From Methylomonas sp. LW13 (lineage in GTDB: Bacteria > Pseudomonadota > Gammaproteobacteria > Methylococcales > Methylomonadaceae), in the NCBI RefSeq assembly GCF_016865255.1, contig NZ_CP033381.1, positions 806,001 through 870,000 on the forward strand: 64,000 nt of DNA, given 5' to 3'. The translations under genes and the position numbers were made by a program. Below, piece after piece: positions 10,633 through 18,781 of this stretch; position 1 is the stretch's first letter, and the number at the start of each line of letters is the position of its first letter. Below the pieces are notes generated by a model. It saw only the letters and a list, made by a program, of their open reading frames with translations, was not told the origin of the DNA and made no database searches.

Positions 10633-11859
10633 ATGACTGCCGTCCCTCAACAATCGCGCTCGACCATTCCGGCGAATCCGCACAATCCAGCCTTGTCCCG
10701 CCTGAAAGCCCGCCGCAAACGCTGGCTGGACGTGCATTTGTGGCTGGGTTTGAGCTTGGGATTTTTGCTGTCGATTTACGGGATTACCGGCAGCTTTCTG
10801 GTTTTTTACGCCGAGATCGACGAATGGCTGCATCCCGAATTATTGGTGGTTGAACAACCGGCTGGTGCACAGTATCGGCCGCTGGCCGAAATCTTTGCCG
10901 CCGGCAAAACCGTGATGCCGCCGAACGCCAAACATATTTTTTCGGTATATCCGCGCAATGCGGAGGCCGCCTTCAAACTGCGTTACCAATTTCCAACCAC
11001 CGATACCGAAAACGAACGCTGGATCGTCGGCGTCAATCCCTATACGGCGCAAATCACCGGAAAAATGTTGCTGACCCGCTCCGGCGATTGGTTGCCGGCA
11101 ACCTTCATCGATTGCGTGTTCGAGTTGCACTACGCCTTGTTGATTCCGTCCGAGGACATCAGCGCCGTCATCGTTGGCGTCTCGGCGGCGCTGCTGATCG
11201 TCTCCACCTTGACCGGCCTGATCGTCTGGTGGCCGTTGACCGGCCATTGGCGCAACGCATTAACCTTCAAGGCCAAGGCCGGTAAAGTGCGCTTCAATTA
11301 CGATCTGCATAAAACCAGCGGTTTTTACACCTTGCTGGTGATGTTGCCGGTTCTGTTCTCAGGGATTTACATGGTGCTGCCGCACAACGTGGTGCCGGTG
11401 CTGGAACTGTTCTCGCCGGTGACTTACCGCTACTGGTTTCAATCCCAACCGCCTTATCCAAATGCTCCGGCCATCGGTATGGATCAGGCGGTGGCGATTG
11501 CCTTTAAGCAGTATCCGCAAGGCCGGCCGCACTGGATTTATGGGGCTGCGGAACCGACTAAAACCTATACGGTGTGCCAGGACGGCGTCGATGCACCCGG
11601 CAGTATTTTGCAACGCCGCTGCACGGTGATCGACCGTTACAGCGGCAAGATTCTGGATCTGGACGACCCCAGCCTGCTGACCGCCACGGCCGGCGAAATT
11701 TTTACTCATTGGCAGTGGCCGTTGCATTCCGGCCAGGCCTTCGGCATGACCGGGCGGATTTTGGTGTTTATTACCGGACTAGCCTGCCCGGTGCTATTCG
11801 TAACCGGGGTGATCCGCTGGCGGCAAAAAGCCGCAACCCGGCGCAAACGGAAGGGCTGA
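10633..11859 (+). CDS. PepSY-associated membrane protein (putative ferric-siderophore reductase)
   Basis: A 408-residue inner-membrane protein of the PepSY_TM family. A first helix lies at LWLGLSLGFLLSIYGITGSF (about 37-56), preceded by WLDVHLW. A large periplasmic PepSY-type loop follows, then helices near 185-207, 240-260 and 370-395, and a basic C-terminus. Members next to TonB siderophore receptors are thought to reduce or release iron from the ferric complex; here the location behind a FecI-FecR-receptor set supports such a role, but it is inferred. ATG 10633 is preferred to an upstream TTG. Confidence 0.82.
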   Translation: MTAVPQQSRSTIPANPHNPALSRLKARRKRWLDVHLWLGLSLGFLLSIYGITGSFLVFYAEIDEWLHPELLVVEQPAGAQYRPLAEIFAAGKTVMPPNAKHIFSVYPRNAEAAFKLRYQFPTTDTENERWIVGVNPYTAQITGKMLLTRSGDWLPATFIDCVFELHYALLIPSEDISAVIVGVSAALLIVSTLTGLIVWWPLTGHWRNALTFKAKAGKVRFNYDLHKTSGFYTLLVMLPVLFSGIYMVLPHNVVPVLELFSPVTYRYWFQSQPPYPNAPAIGMDQAVAIAFKQYPQGRPHWIYGAAEPTKTYTVCQDGVDAPGSILQRRCTVIDRYSGKILDLDDPSLLTATAGEIFTHWQWPLHSGQAFGMTGRILVFITGLACPVLFVTGVIRWRQKAATRRKRKG

Positions 11860-12153
11860 AACTGATCGGTGATCAGGTACTGCAACGATTGGGCAATAGG
11901 CAAAACTTCTGCCATTGTATTGCTGACAATGTTTTCCGAATGTTGCAATCTTGTCGCATCACTGTCTCAAAACAATACATACAAACTGTGACACATACCT
12001 GAAAGTCCTTGTGTTTCCAGGCTTGCGGGCGTGGTGTTCCATGGCATTGATATTGCTGCGGGTCAATTGAAAACCATTGGGATTTTCAAGAGGGCGTCAG
12101 GTGCGTGCCAAAGCCTGTCGCCGATTTTTTGGCAATGTCATTAAGGTGATGAG
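11860..12153. other. Intergenic stretch, no gene seen
   Basis: About 290 bases between the PepSY gene and the next small gene. It contains the short palindrome CTGATCGGTGATCAG at 11860-11874 next to the PepSY stop. I see no RNA gene or convincing reading frame. Confidence 0.4.
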
Positions 12154-12468
12154 ATGAGTGAAGTGATATGGGTCGGTTTGATTATGTTGATTGTGGCGGC
12201 CTGCGCGTTCGCGCCCTTGGGTTGCATGCTGTCGGCTTATGCAAAGTCCGTTAAATCCAGCGGCGCTAGTAAAGCAGCAGGCGATGTCAGTGGTTCAGCG
12301 CCGGGACTGCCCGAGGATTCGGTCCTCAAGCGGCATTTTTTGACGCAATTGCAAAGCGAGATTGAGGCAACCTTGTTTCCGCGGCCAACCGATTCGATGC
12401 TGCAACGGCATTACGATGCCTTGGTGGCGGCCAAGCTGGAAAACCGTTTGCAGATTATTGGAAAGTAA
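12154..12468 (+). CDS. Small membrane protein, paralogue of the protein at 236-442
   Basis: 104 residues. One hydrophobic helix (about 4-28) matches the protein at 236-442 position by position, including V4-I5, M11-L12-I13, A15 and AFAPLG at 18-23. The longer cytoplasmic or periplasmic tail is low in complexity at first, then carries two copies of a motif DSxLxRH (DSVLKRH and DSMLQRH), about 30 residues apart, each leading into a predicted helix. The ATG has AAGG with suitable spacing upstream. I do not recognise the family. A hairpin terminator at 12602 follows after a repeat. Confidence 0.7.
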   Translation: MSEVIWVGLIMLIVAACAFAPLGCMLSAYAKSVKSSGASKAAGDVSGSAPGLPEDSVLKRHFLTQLQSEIEATLFPRPTDSMLQRHYDALVAAKLENRLQIIGK

Positions 12469-12496
12469 GCCCTGGTTGTTAAGGTCGCTTTGATGT

Positions 12497-12566
12497 TCCT
12501 GAGGGTACTGAGCTTGTCGAAGGGCGCACCAGCCTACGCTTCGATAAGCTCAGCCTGAACGGCATA
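12497..12566. repeat. Intergenic inverted repeat (CTTCGAcAAGCTCAg type)
   Basis: TGAGCTTGTCGAAG at 12509-12522 faces CTTCGATAAGCTCA at 12539-12552, a 14-base near-perfect inverted repeat that also extends outward (GTTCCTGAG / CCTGAAC). The same core recurs as fragments at 40898-40912 and 59819-59845, so it is a dispersed, probably REP-like, family. Confidence 0.7.
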
Positions 12567-12600
12567 GCCTTGATCAATAGGGCTTGATTAGCAAACAGGC

Positions 12601-12628
12601 CAGGCGCTGACCAAGCAGCGCCTATTTT
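12601..12628 (+). terminator. Probable terminator upstream of modB
   Basis: Stem AGGCGCTG (12602-12609) with CAGCGCCT (12616-12623), followed by ATTTT. It probably ends the transcript of the small membrane protein gene. Confidence 0.55.
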
Positions 12629-12764
12629 GCCGATACCCGTCGTACCAGCAGTTTTTCTAAAAGCCAATGTGTATTTCGCTGGCGTTCTACCCGTCCGATT
12701 AGCGAAAATAGACGGCAGATGTGTCGCCTAGTAGCGATTTTCCCGTCACTCAGACCAAGCCTGC

Positions 12765-13451
12765 ATGCTAAACGCCGCCGATCTCGATACCTTGTTTTTG
12801 ACTTTTCGCGTGGCCAGTCTGGCCACCCTGCTGTTGTTATTGCTGGGCACACCGCTGGCGTGGAAGTTGGCGCGCAGCCGTTCGCGCTGGAAAGGCGTCA
12901 TCAATAGCGTGGTGGCATTGCCGCTGGTATTGCCGCCGACGGTATTGGGTTTTTACCTATTGGTGTTGATGGGGCCGGCTGGGCTGGTGGGAAAATTTAC
13001 CCAATGGCTGGGTATCGGCACTTTACCGTTCAGCTTTGGTGGTTTGGTGGTGGCGTCGGTGTTGTATTCGTTGCCGTTTGTGGTGCAGCCTTTGCAGAAC
13101 GCCTTCGTGGCGATGGGCGATGCGCCGCTGGAAGCCGCCGCAACTTTGGGAGCCGGGCCGCTGGATCGATTTTTCAGCGTGGCGCTGCCTTTGGCGAAAC
13201 CGGGGTTTTTAACCGCCGGGGTGCTGGGTTTTACCCATACCGTCGGCGAATTCGGCGTGGTATTGATGGTGGGCGGGAATATTCCCGACAAAACCCGCGT
13301 GGTATCCGTGCAAATTTACAATCATGTCGAAGCCTTGGAATACGGTCAGGCACATTGGCTGGCTGGCGGCTTGCTGATCTTCTCTTTCTTGGTGCTACTG
13401 TTGCTGTACAACAGCCAACAAACCCAAACCCTGACGCAATCCTTGAAATGA
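12765..13451 (+). CDS. modB: Molybdate ABC transporter permease ModB
   Basis: The 228-residue inner-membrane channel subunit of the molybdate (or tungstate) importer, the same size as E. coli ModB. It has five or six hydrophobic helices, and the ABC-permease coupling loop EAAATLGAGPLDRFFSVALP at about 124-143 that docks on the ATPase. It is followed with a 4-base overlap by modC. The periplasmic binding protein gene modA, normally directly upstream, is absent here; the upstream 300 bases hold only repeats and a terminator. Confidence 0.92.
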   Translation: MLNAADLDTLFLTFRVASLATLLLLLLGTPLAWKLARSRSRWKGVINSVVALPLVLPPTVLGFYLLVLMGPAGLVGKFTQWLGIGTLPFSFGGLVVASVLYSLPFVVQPLQNAFVAMGDAPLEAAATLGAGPLDRFFSVALPLAKPGFLTAGVLGFTHTVGEFGVVLMVGGNIPDKTRVVSVQIYNHVEALEYGQAHWLAGGLLIFSFLVLLLLYNSQQTQTLTQSLK

Positions 13452-14539
13452 CTATGTCCCAAGTGCCCAGCATTCAGGCCCGCTTGCGCCTGGCTTACGA
13501 CCAATTTGCTTTGGATGTGGATTTGCAATTGCCCGCCAGCGGCGTGACGGTGCTGTTCGGGCATTCCGGTTCCGGCAAGACCACCTTGTTGCGTTGTATC
13601 GCCGGCTTGGAACGGCCGACGCAGGGCTTTTTGAAAATCGGCGCAACGCTTTGGCAAGACAGTGAACACGATTTTTTCCTGCCCACCCATCGCCGTAATT
13701 TGGCCTATGTGTTTCAAGAAGCCAACCTGTTTCCGCATCTTTCGGTGCGCGGCAATCTGGATTACGCCGTGCGGCGCTTGCGAACTAAAGATAGGCTGTT
13801 TTCCCTGGAGCAAGCGATTGAATTACTGGCGATAGGACCGTTGCTGGAGCGTTTGCCGGACCGCTTATCCGGCGGCGAACGGCAACGGGTAGCGATAGCC
13901 AGGGCCTTGGCCGCCAGTCCGGATGTGTTGTTGATGGATGAGCCGCTGGCCGCGCTGGATGAGCAACGCAAGCAGGACATCCTGCCTTACCTGACCGGCT
14001 TGCATCAGAATCTGCAAATCCCGATTCTGTACGTCACCCACTCTTTGCAGGAGGTCAATCAACTCGCAGACCACCTGCTGGTAATGGCCGCCGGCAAAGC
14101 ATTGGCCTGCGGGCCGCTGGCGGAAACCCTGACTCGGCTGGACGGCCCCATGGCTTTGGATCGGCAAGCGGCCAGCGTCTGGCAGGGCAAGTTGATCAGC
14201 CACGAAGCCGAGTATCATCTCAGCCATGCCGAATTCGCCGGCGGCAGCTTGAGTTTGCCGTATTTGGACATGCCGGTCGGTAGCCCGGTGAGAATCAGAA
14301 TTTACGCCCGCGACGTCAGTATTACCCTGCAACCGCCGGAAGCCTCCAGCATCCTGAATATTCTGCCGGCCAGGGTGCTGGCGCTCAGCGAAATGGGGCA
14401 AGGCCAAACGGTGGTGCAATTGGCGGTCGGCGACGAGGTTTTATTGGCGCATATCACCCAAAAATCGGCGATGTTGTTAGATGTGCAGCCAGGTATGGCC
14501 GTCTACGTACAAATCAAGGGTACTTCCATAGTTCGGTAA
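13448..14539 (+). CDS. modC: Molybdate ABC transporter ATPase ModC
   Basis: A 363-residue ATPase energising ModB. Walker A is GHSGSGKT near 38-45, the ABC signature LSGGERQR near 140, Walker B LLMDEP near 160, and an H-loop TH near 198. The C-terminal 80 residues form a TOBE/Mop domain (VRIRIYARDVSITL) that binds oxyanion in this family. The ATG overlaps the modB stop as ATGA, so translation is coupled; a second ATG two codons later is equally possible. The reading frame is open for a further 440 bases upstream inside modB, which is a shadow and not part of the protein. Confidence 0.93.
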   Translation: MTMSQVPSIQARLRLAYDQFALDVDLQLPASGVTVLFGHSGSGKTTLLRCIAGLERPTQGFLKIGATLWQDSEHDFFLPTHRRNLAYVFQEANLFPHLSVRGNLDYAVRRLRTKDRLFSLEQAIELLAIGPLLERLPDRLSGGERQRVAIARALAASPDVLLMDEPLAALDEQRKQDILPYLTGLHQNLQIPILYVTHSLQEVNQLADHLLVMAAGKALACGPLAETLTRLDGPMALDRQAASVWQGKLISHEAEYHLSHAEFAGGSLSLPYLDMPVGSPVRIRIYARDVSITLQPPEASSILNILPARVLALSEMGQGQTVVQLAVGDEVLLAHITQKSAMLLDVQPGMAVYVQIKGTSIVR

Positions 14540-14805
14540 GGATTACCACTCACTTTTACGGATCGGCTGCAAATTGCGCTGCCTTAGCGCCGAGCCGATT
14601 ACTTGTCGCTGGTGCGCAATTCCTCCGCATGAAATGTGATAGCCCTCAAAAAACGCAATGAATTTGTCGATGTTGGCGCGTTGCGGACGCCTTATCGGCA
14701 TTTAGCGACTATCTTGATAAACGGTTTGCCGGAGAAGGTATCGCTGGATGGATAGCCGACGGCCCTCCTCGTCAAAATAGTTGTCACCTCAAAATAATAA
14801 AAAAA

Positions 14806-16842
14806 ATGAAATCAACGATATGGCTGACTGGCCGGTATCAAACACAAGCGACGAATCGATTAAATCTGTTCCTGTTCGGTGTGGCGCTTAACGTCAATAT
14901 CTTCGGTAGCGCGGTGGCCGATAACGCGCCGGATATCGAAGCTTTTTCCATCAACGAACTGATGCAAATGGAAGTGTCCTCGGCGTCCAGAAAATCGCAG
15001 ACCGTATCCGATACCGCGGCGGCGGCGTTCGTGATCAGTCAGGAAGACATTCGCCGTTCCGGGGCCACCAGTATTCCCGACGCACTGCGTTTGGCGCCCG
15101 GTCTTGAGGTCGCGCAAATTAACGCCAGTGTCTGGGCGGTTACCGCGCGTGGCTTCAATAGCCGTTATGCCAATAAATTGCTGGTACTGATGGACGGCCG
15201 CAGTGTTTATACGCCCTTATTTTCCGGGGTGTTCTGGGATTTGCAGGACACCCTGATGGAAGACATCGAGCGTATCGAGGTGATACGCGGACCGGGTGCG
15301 GTGATGTGGGGCGCCAACGCGGTAAACGGGGTGATCAATATCATTACCAAGAAAGCCAAGGACACCCAAGGCAATTTGTTCGTGGCCGGTGGCGGCAATC
15401 AGGAGCGCGGCTTTGCCGGTTACCGGCACGGTGGCCGTATCGGCGACGACGGCAGTTACCGGGTGTACGCCAAAACTTTTGAACGCGATACTTTTGTTAA
15501 TGCGGCCGGAGACAGACTGCACGACGATTGGCGCTCGGTGCAGGGCGGTTTTCGTATCGATGACCGGATCTCCAACGACAGCCGTTACACGATACAAGGC
15601 GATGTTTACCGCAAGACCATAGGCAATACCGTCACGCCGCAAACGGTGCTGCCGCCGTTTAACCGCGAGTTCAATTTCGACGACCATGCCGACGGTGCTA
15701 ACCTGCTGGCGCGTTGGGAAGGTAATTTCAGCGACGGTTCGGAATTTATGCTGCAAGGCTATTACGACCGGGTCGCTTTCAGTGCCGCAGCGTTGTCCGA
15801 CAGTCAGGACATGGTGGACATCGATTTTCAGCATCGCCTGCATCCCAATGCCGACCACGATTTGATGTGGGGCGCCAGTTACCGATTCATTCACAGTACC
15901 ACGGTCAACACTTCGGCTATCGCCTTCACACCCAACAGCTTGGGTTACCACAACGGCAGCGTGTTCGTACAAGACGACATCACGTTGATCGACAACACTC
16001 TGCGCCTGACGCTGGGTACCAAATTGGAAGAAAGCCATTTCGGTAACACGCAAGTGCAGCCCAACGCCCGTTTAATGTGGACGCCGGACCAAGTGCATTC
16101 GGTATGGGCCTCGGTTTCCAGGGCGTCGCGCACCCCGGCGCGCGGCGAAGCGCAGGCCAACGTGGGGCTGGGCGGCGTACCGACAGGTTTGCCGGCGCCT
16201 TTTGATCAGATCCAGGTCATCGCGCAGCCCGACCCCAAGCTACGCGCAGAAAAAATCTTTGCCGCCGAAATCGGTTACCGCACCCAGTGGACCGAAAAAT
16301 TCTCCACCGACATTACCGCCTTCAGCAATCATTATTCCGACTTGGTGATGTTCCGCCGCGGCGAGTTGGTGGGGCTGACCCAGTCTTTGATCTGGAGTAA
16401 CGCCCAGCAAGACTTCACCACACGCGGCATCGAGATTGCCAGCGAATGGCATGTGTTGGATTGGATGCGCTTCAGCGGCAATTACAGCCATTTGAAAATG
16501 GAAATCCCCCAGGACCCGCTCAATCCGGATATCGCCGGTCTGAGTCCTCGCCATCGCGGCTCTTTGCGCTGGCAGATGGATTTGCCGGAAAAAATCAAGT
16601 TGGACTTTACCCTCAGGCATGTCGGCCGCTTGCATTCCAACAGCCAGGCCGTACCGGCCTACACCACCTTCGACGCCAGACTGGCTTACGAACCCTATAA
16701 CGGTGTGGAGTTTGCCGTCATCGCCCAAAACCTGTTCTCGCCCAGCCATCCGGAATATAAAGACTCATCCGCGCTGTCCTTGCCGAGTAGCGCGGTGGAA
16801 GTCCCGCGCTCGATCTACGGCAAACTCAGCTGGCGCTTTTGA
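14806..16842 (+). CDS. TonB-dependent outer-membrane receptor (no STN domain)
   Basis: A 678-residue receptor: signal peptide to about residue 38 (ending SAVADN), a SINELMQMEVSSASRKSQ segment, the plug with VISQEDIRRSGATSIPDALR, ARGF and VIRGPGAVMWGANAVNGVINI (about 60-185), then the barrel ending with the aromatic YGKLSWRF. It lacks an STN domain, so it is not a FecA-type transducer. The Ile/Val-rich ITKKAKDTQG region and short length resemble the cobalamin/colicin I-like receptors that often neighbour YfiR and GGDEF genes. No cobalamin riboswitch sequence was recognised upstream. An AttH-like gene follows after 27 bases, probably in one transcript. Confidence 0.88.
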   Translation: MKSTIWLTGRYQTQATNRLNLFLFGVALNVNIFGSAVADNAPDIEAFSINELMQMEVSSASRKSQTVSDTAAAAFVISQEDIRRSGATSIPDALRLAPGLEVAQINASVWAVTARGFNSRYANKLLVLMDGRSVYTPLFSGVFWDLQDTLMEDIERIEVIRGPGAVMWGANAVNGVINIITKKAKDTQGNLFVAGGGNQERGFAGYRHGGRIGDDGSYRVYAKTFERDTFVNAAGDRLHDDWRSVQGGFRIDDRISNDSRYTIQGDVYRKTIGNTVTPQTVLPPFNREFNFDDHADGANLLARWEGNFSDGSEFMLQGYYDRVAFSAAALSDSQDMVDIDFQHRLHPNADHDLMWGASYRFIHSTTVNTSAIAFTPNSLGYHNGSVFVQDDITLIDNTLRLTLGTKLEESHFGNTQVQPNARLMWTPDQVHSVWASVSRASRTPARGEAQANVGLGGVPTGLPAPFDQIQVIAQPDPKLRAEKIFAAEIGYRTQWTEKFSTDITAFSNHYSDLVMFRRGELVGLTQSLIWSNAQQDFTTRGIEIASEWHVLDWMRFSGNYSHLKMEIPQDPLNPDIAGLSPRHRGSLRWQMDLPEKIKLDFTLRHVGRLHSNSQAVPAYTTFDARLAYEPYNGVEFAVIAQNLFSPSHPEYKDSSALSLPSSAVEVPRSIYGKLSWRF

Positions 16843-16869
16843 TTTTTCAACCCGTAAAGAGTATCGACC

Positions 16870-17958
16870 ATGCGTAAGCTCTGGAAAAAATTGCCCTGGA
16901 TTATTGCCGGGATTGTGTTGATTGTCGGCCTGCTGAAGCCGCCTTTATTGCCTTGGCTGTTGTTAGTATTAACCGTGCTCGCGTGTTTGTTCCTGCCGCG
17001 CCGCGGGTTGATCGGCCCGGTCGAATTACCGGCCGACGATGCGTTTTTACCCAGTGAACAAGTGCAGTGGTGGTATTGGACCGGGCATTTGTTCACCGAC
17101 GACGGCCGCCGCTTCGGCTTCGAAATCGTGTTTTTCTCGTTCGATAGTTTGGTGATTTTTCGCGATCAGCTGGTGCAGGCGGCGGTGACCGATGTGAATG
17201 GTCAACGTTTCTCGTTCGAAGAGTTCGTTGAATTCCATCTGCCCAAGCGCATTCCCAACGGCTTTAACCTGACTTCCGGCGCCGACAATAAAGTGACGGC
17301 GGTTGGCGGCGACGGCCATGACCGCTTGCACGCGCAAGTCGGCGATTATGTGCTGGATCTGGAACTGAAAGCCACGCAGGCTCCGGCTTTGCATTACGGC
17401 GGCGATCCCCATCCTTACCGTTTCGGCGGCTACACTTATTATTACTCGCGGCCGAAAATGGCGACTACCGGCACTATCAGTATCGGCGGCCAGACTTTTC
17501 AAGTCACCGGCAACAGCTGGTTCGACAGACAATACGGCGAACTCTATCAAGCCATTCTGCAGGGTTGGCAATGGTTTGCGATTGAACTCGATGACAACCG
17601 GCAAATCATGTTGTTCGACTTCAAGGGCAGCGACACGTCGGTCGAAAAATCCGGCTCGATTACCGATGCCCAAGGGCAAACCGTCACGCTGGCGGCACAC
17701 GAATTTACGGTTACCGTGCTGGGCGAATGGGTCAGTCCGAATACCGGCTGTACCTATCCTTCCGGTTGGGAAGTCGAGGTGCGCGGCGAAAAATTTACCG
17801 TGCAGCCCTTGGTGCTGGACCAGGAATTACACGCGCAGCATACTTTTTGGGTGGGGCCTACATACTGGGAAGGTGCGTGCAGCGTAGCCGGTGCCTCCGC
17901 CGGAAATGCCTACGTAGAATTGAACGGTTTTTGCCGTTGCCCCGGCCGAGGCGGTTAA
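16870..17958 (+). CDS. AttH/CrtC-like lipocalin-fold protein
   Basis: 362 residues: two closely spaced hydrophobic helices at the N-terminus (about 7-40), then a soluble domain. Motifs typical of the carotenoid 1,2-hydratase (CrtC)/AttH group are WWYWTGHL near 60, the phenylalanine-rich FGFEIVFFSF, YYYSRP near 195 and GNSWFDRQYG near 215, followed by the QGWQWFAIELDDNRQIMLF block. True CrtC acts on carotenoids, but most members of this wider family have no tested activity; here the company is a TonB receptor and a YfiR signalling set, so hydratase activity should not be assumed. The C-terminus keeps the family's AYVELNGFC segment. Confidence 0.75.
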   Translation: MRKLWKKLPWIIAGIVLIVGLLKPPLLPWLLLVLTVLACLFLPRRGLIGPVELPADDAFLPSEQVQWWYWTGHLFTDDGRRFGFEIVFFSFDSLVIFRDQLVQAAVTDVNGQRFSFEEFVEFHLPKRIPNGFNLTSGADNKVTAVGGDGHDRLHAQVGDYVLDLELKATQAPALHYGGDPHPYRFGGYTYYYSRPKMATTGTISIGGQTFQVTGNSWFDRQYGELYQAILQGWQWFAIELDDNRQIMLFDFKGSDTSVEKSGSITDAQGQTVTLAAHEFTVTVLGEWVSPNTGCTYPSGWEVEVRGEKFTVQPLVLDQELHAQHTFWVGPTYWEGACSVAGASAGNAYVELNGFCRCPGRGG

Positions 17959-17984
17959 ACTATTCAATCATTCGACATCAAGCA

Positions 17985-18110
17985 TAGAAACGCAAGCCGG
18001 TCCCCGACAGGACTGCTGGGGTTTGCGTTTCTACTTTCACAAACTTGATTGCCGGCTTCCGCCAAACCACATCGTCGTAAAGCTACCCGGACGGTTCTTA
18101 ACCAAAACCC
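17985..18110 (+). promoter_or_regulatory. Structured leader region ahead of the yfiR-like gene
   Basis: An 11-base perfect inverted repeat, TAGAAACGCAA at 17985-17995 with TTGCGTTTCTA at 18023-18033, contains inner complementary runs CCCC/GGGG. Downstream at 18061-18092 is CCAAACC ... CGTAAAGCTACCCGG, which loosely recalls the conserved strings of c-di-GMP-I (GEMM) riboswitches, but the expected GNRA-capped hairpin between them is missing. It may also be just the terminator region of the preceding gene. Confidence 0.3.
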
Positions 18111-18180
18111 GATGCAAAAAGGATCTCGCATACATTCCGAAATGGCCGGACAGAAACGTTTAGCTGACGCGATGGGCGTG

Positions 18181-18777
18181 ATGCGGGGTATTGTCAAAAA
18201 CTATCTGCGCCCGCGTTTTTTCGCGCCGCAATCCAGACGCTATCTGGCGCGCCAATGGGTTTTCGCCTGTCTTTGCCTAGTGGTGCCAGGCTGGCAGGTA
18301 TTGCCGGCCGCCAGCCTGTCGGAGGCGCAGATCAAAGCCGCCTATCTCTACAATTTTGCCAAATTCGTGGAATGGCCCGCCGACGTATTGCCGCCTGGTG
18401 CGGACATTTTGCTCTGTGTGGTCGGCAATAGCGCGCTGGACAGCGAGTTGCAAGCCCTGGACGGGCGCAAGGCCGGCGAACGCATTTTGCGGTTTGTCCA
18501 ACATAGCAATACCGATCCCGACTTGACTACTTGCCATCTGTTGTTTCTCGGCAGCTCCGAGAAATCTCACTTTGTGGTGACCTTAAAAGCACTAGGCGAT
18601 GCGCCGGTGCTGACCCTATCCGACATCGACGACTTTGCCGAAAAAGGCGGCGGTATCAGCTTGCTGTTTCGCGAAAACAAGGTGGTATTTGAAGTGAATC
18701 TGGAACCGATTCGTAACGCCCGGCTGCATTTGCCCGGCCAACTGTTGAATATTGCCGCCATTGTTTACGGGAGATAG
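18181..18777 (+). CDS. YfiR-family periplasmic protein
   Basis: A protein of about 198 residues with a long basic N-terminus, a hydrophobic signal segment ([20 protein letters not shown]) and a mature domain starting [22 protein letters not shown], the hallmark of the YfiR family (DUF4154). Cys residues in LLCVVG and [10 protein letters not shown] fit the disulfide pattern of YfiR. In Pseudomonas YfiR is a periplasmic, redox-responsive repressor of the CHASE8-bearing cyclase YfiN; here the next gene encodes a CHASE8-type histidine kinase, its likely partner. The frame is open from 18049 and ATGs at 18112, 18142 and 18172 are alternatives; none has a good ribosome site. Confidence 0.82.
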   Translation: MRGIVKNYLRPRFFAPQSRRYLARQWVFACLCLVVPGWQVLPAASLSEAQIKAAYLYNFAKFVEWPADVLPPGADILLCVVGNSALDSELQALDGRKAGERILRFVQHSNTDPDLTTCHLLFLGSSEKSHFVVTLKALGDAPVLTLSDIDDFAEKGGGISLLFRENKVVFEVNLEPIRNARLHLPGQLLNIAAIVYGR

Positions 18778-18781
18778 TGTG

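Noticed and set aside
13004..13447. Upstream extension of the modC frame through modB
   Set aside because: The ABC ATPase family starts at about 13448, with an ATGA overlap with modB; the upstream part is a modB shadow.
14540..14805. Possible cobalamin riboswitch ahead of the TonB receptor
   Set aside because: A short inverted repeat is present, but the conserved B12-box string was not found.
15217..16053. A 278-codon minus-strand frame inside the TonB receptor gene
   Set aside because: Antisense shadow of a clear receptor barrel; no start context or domain.
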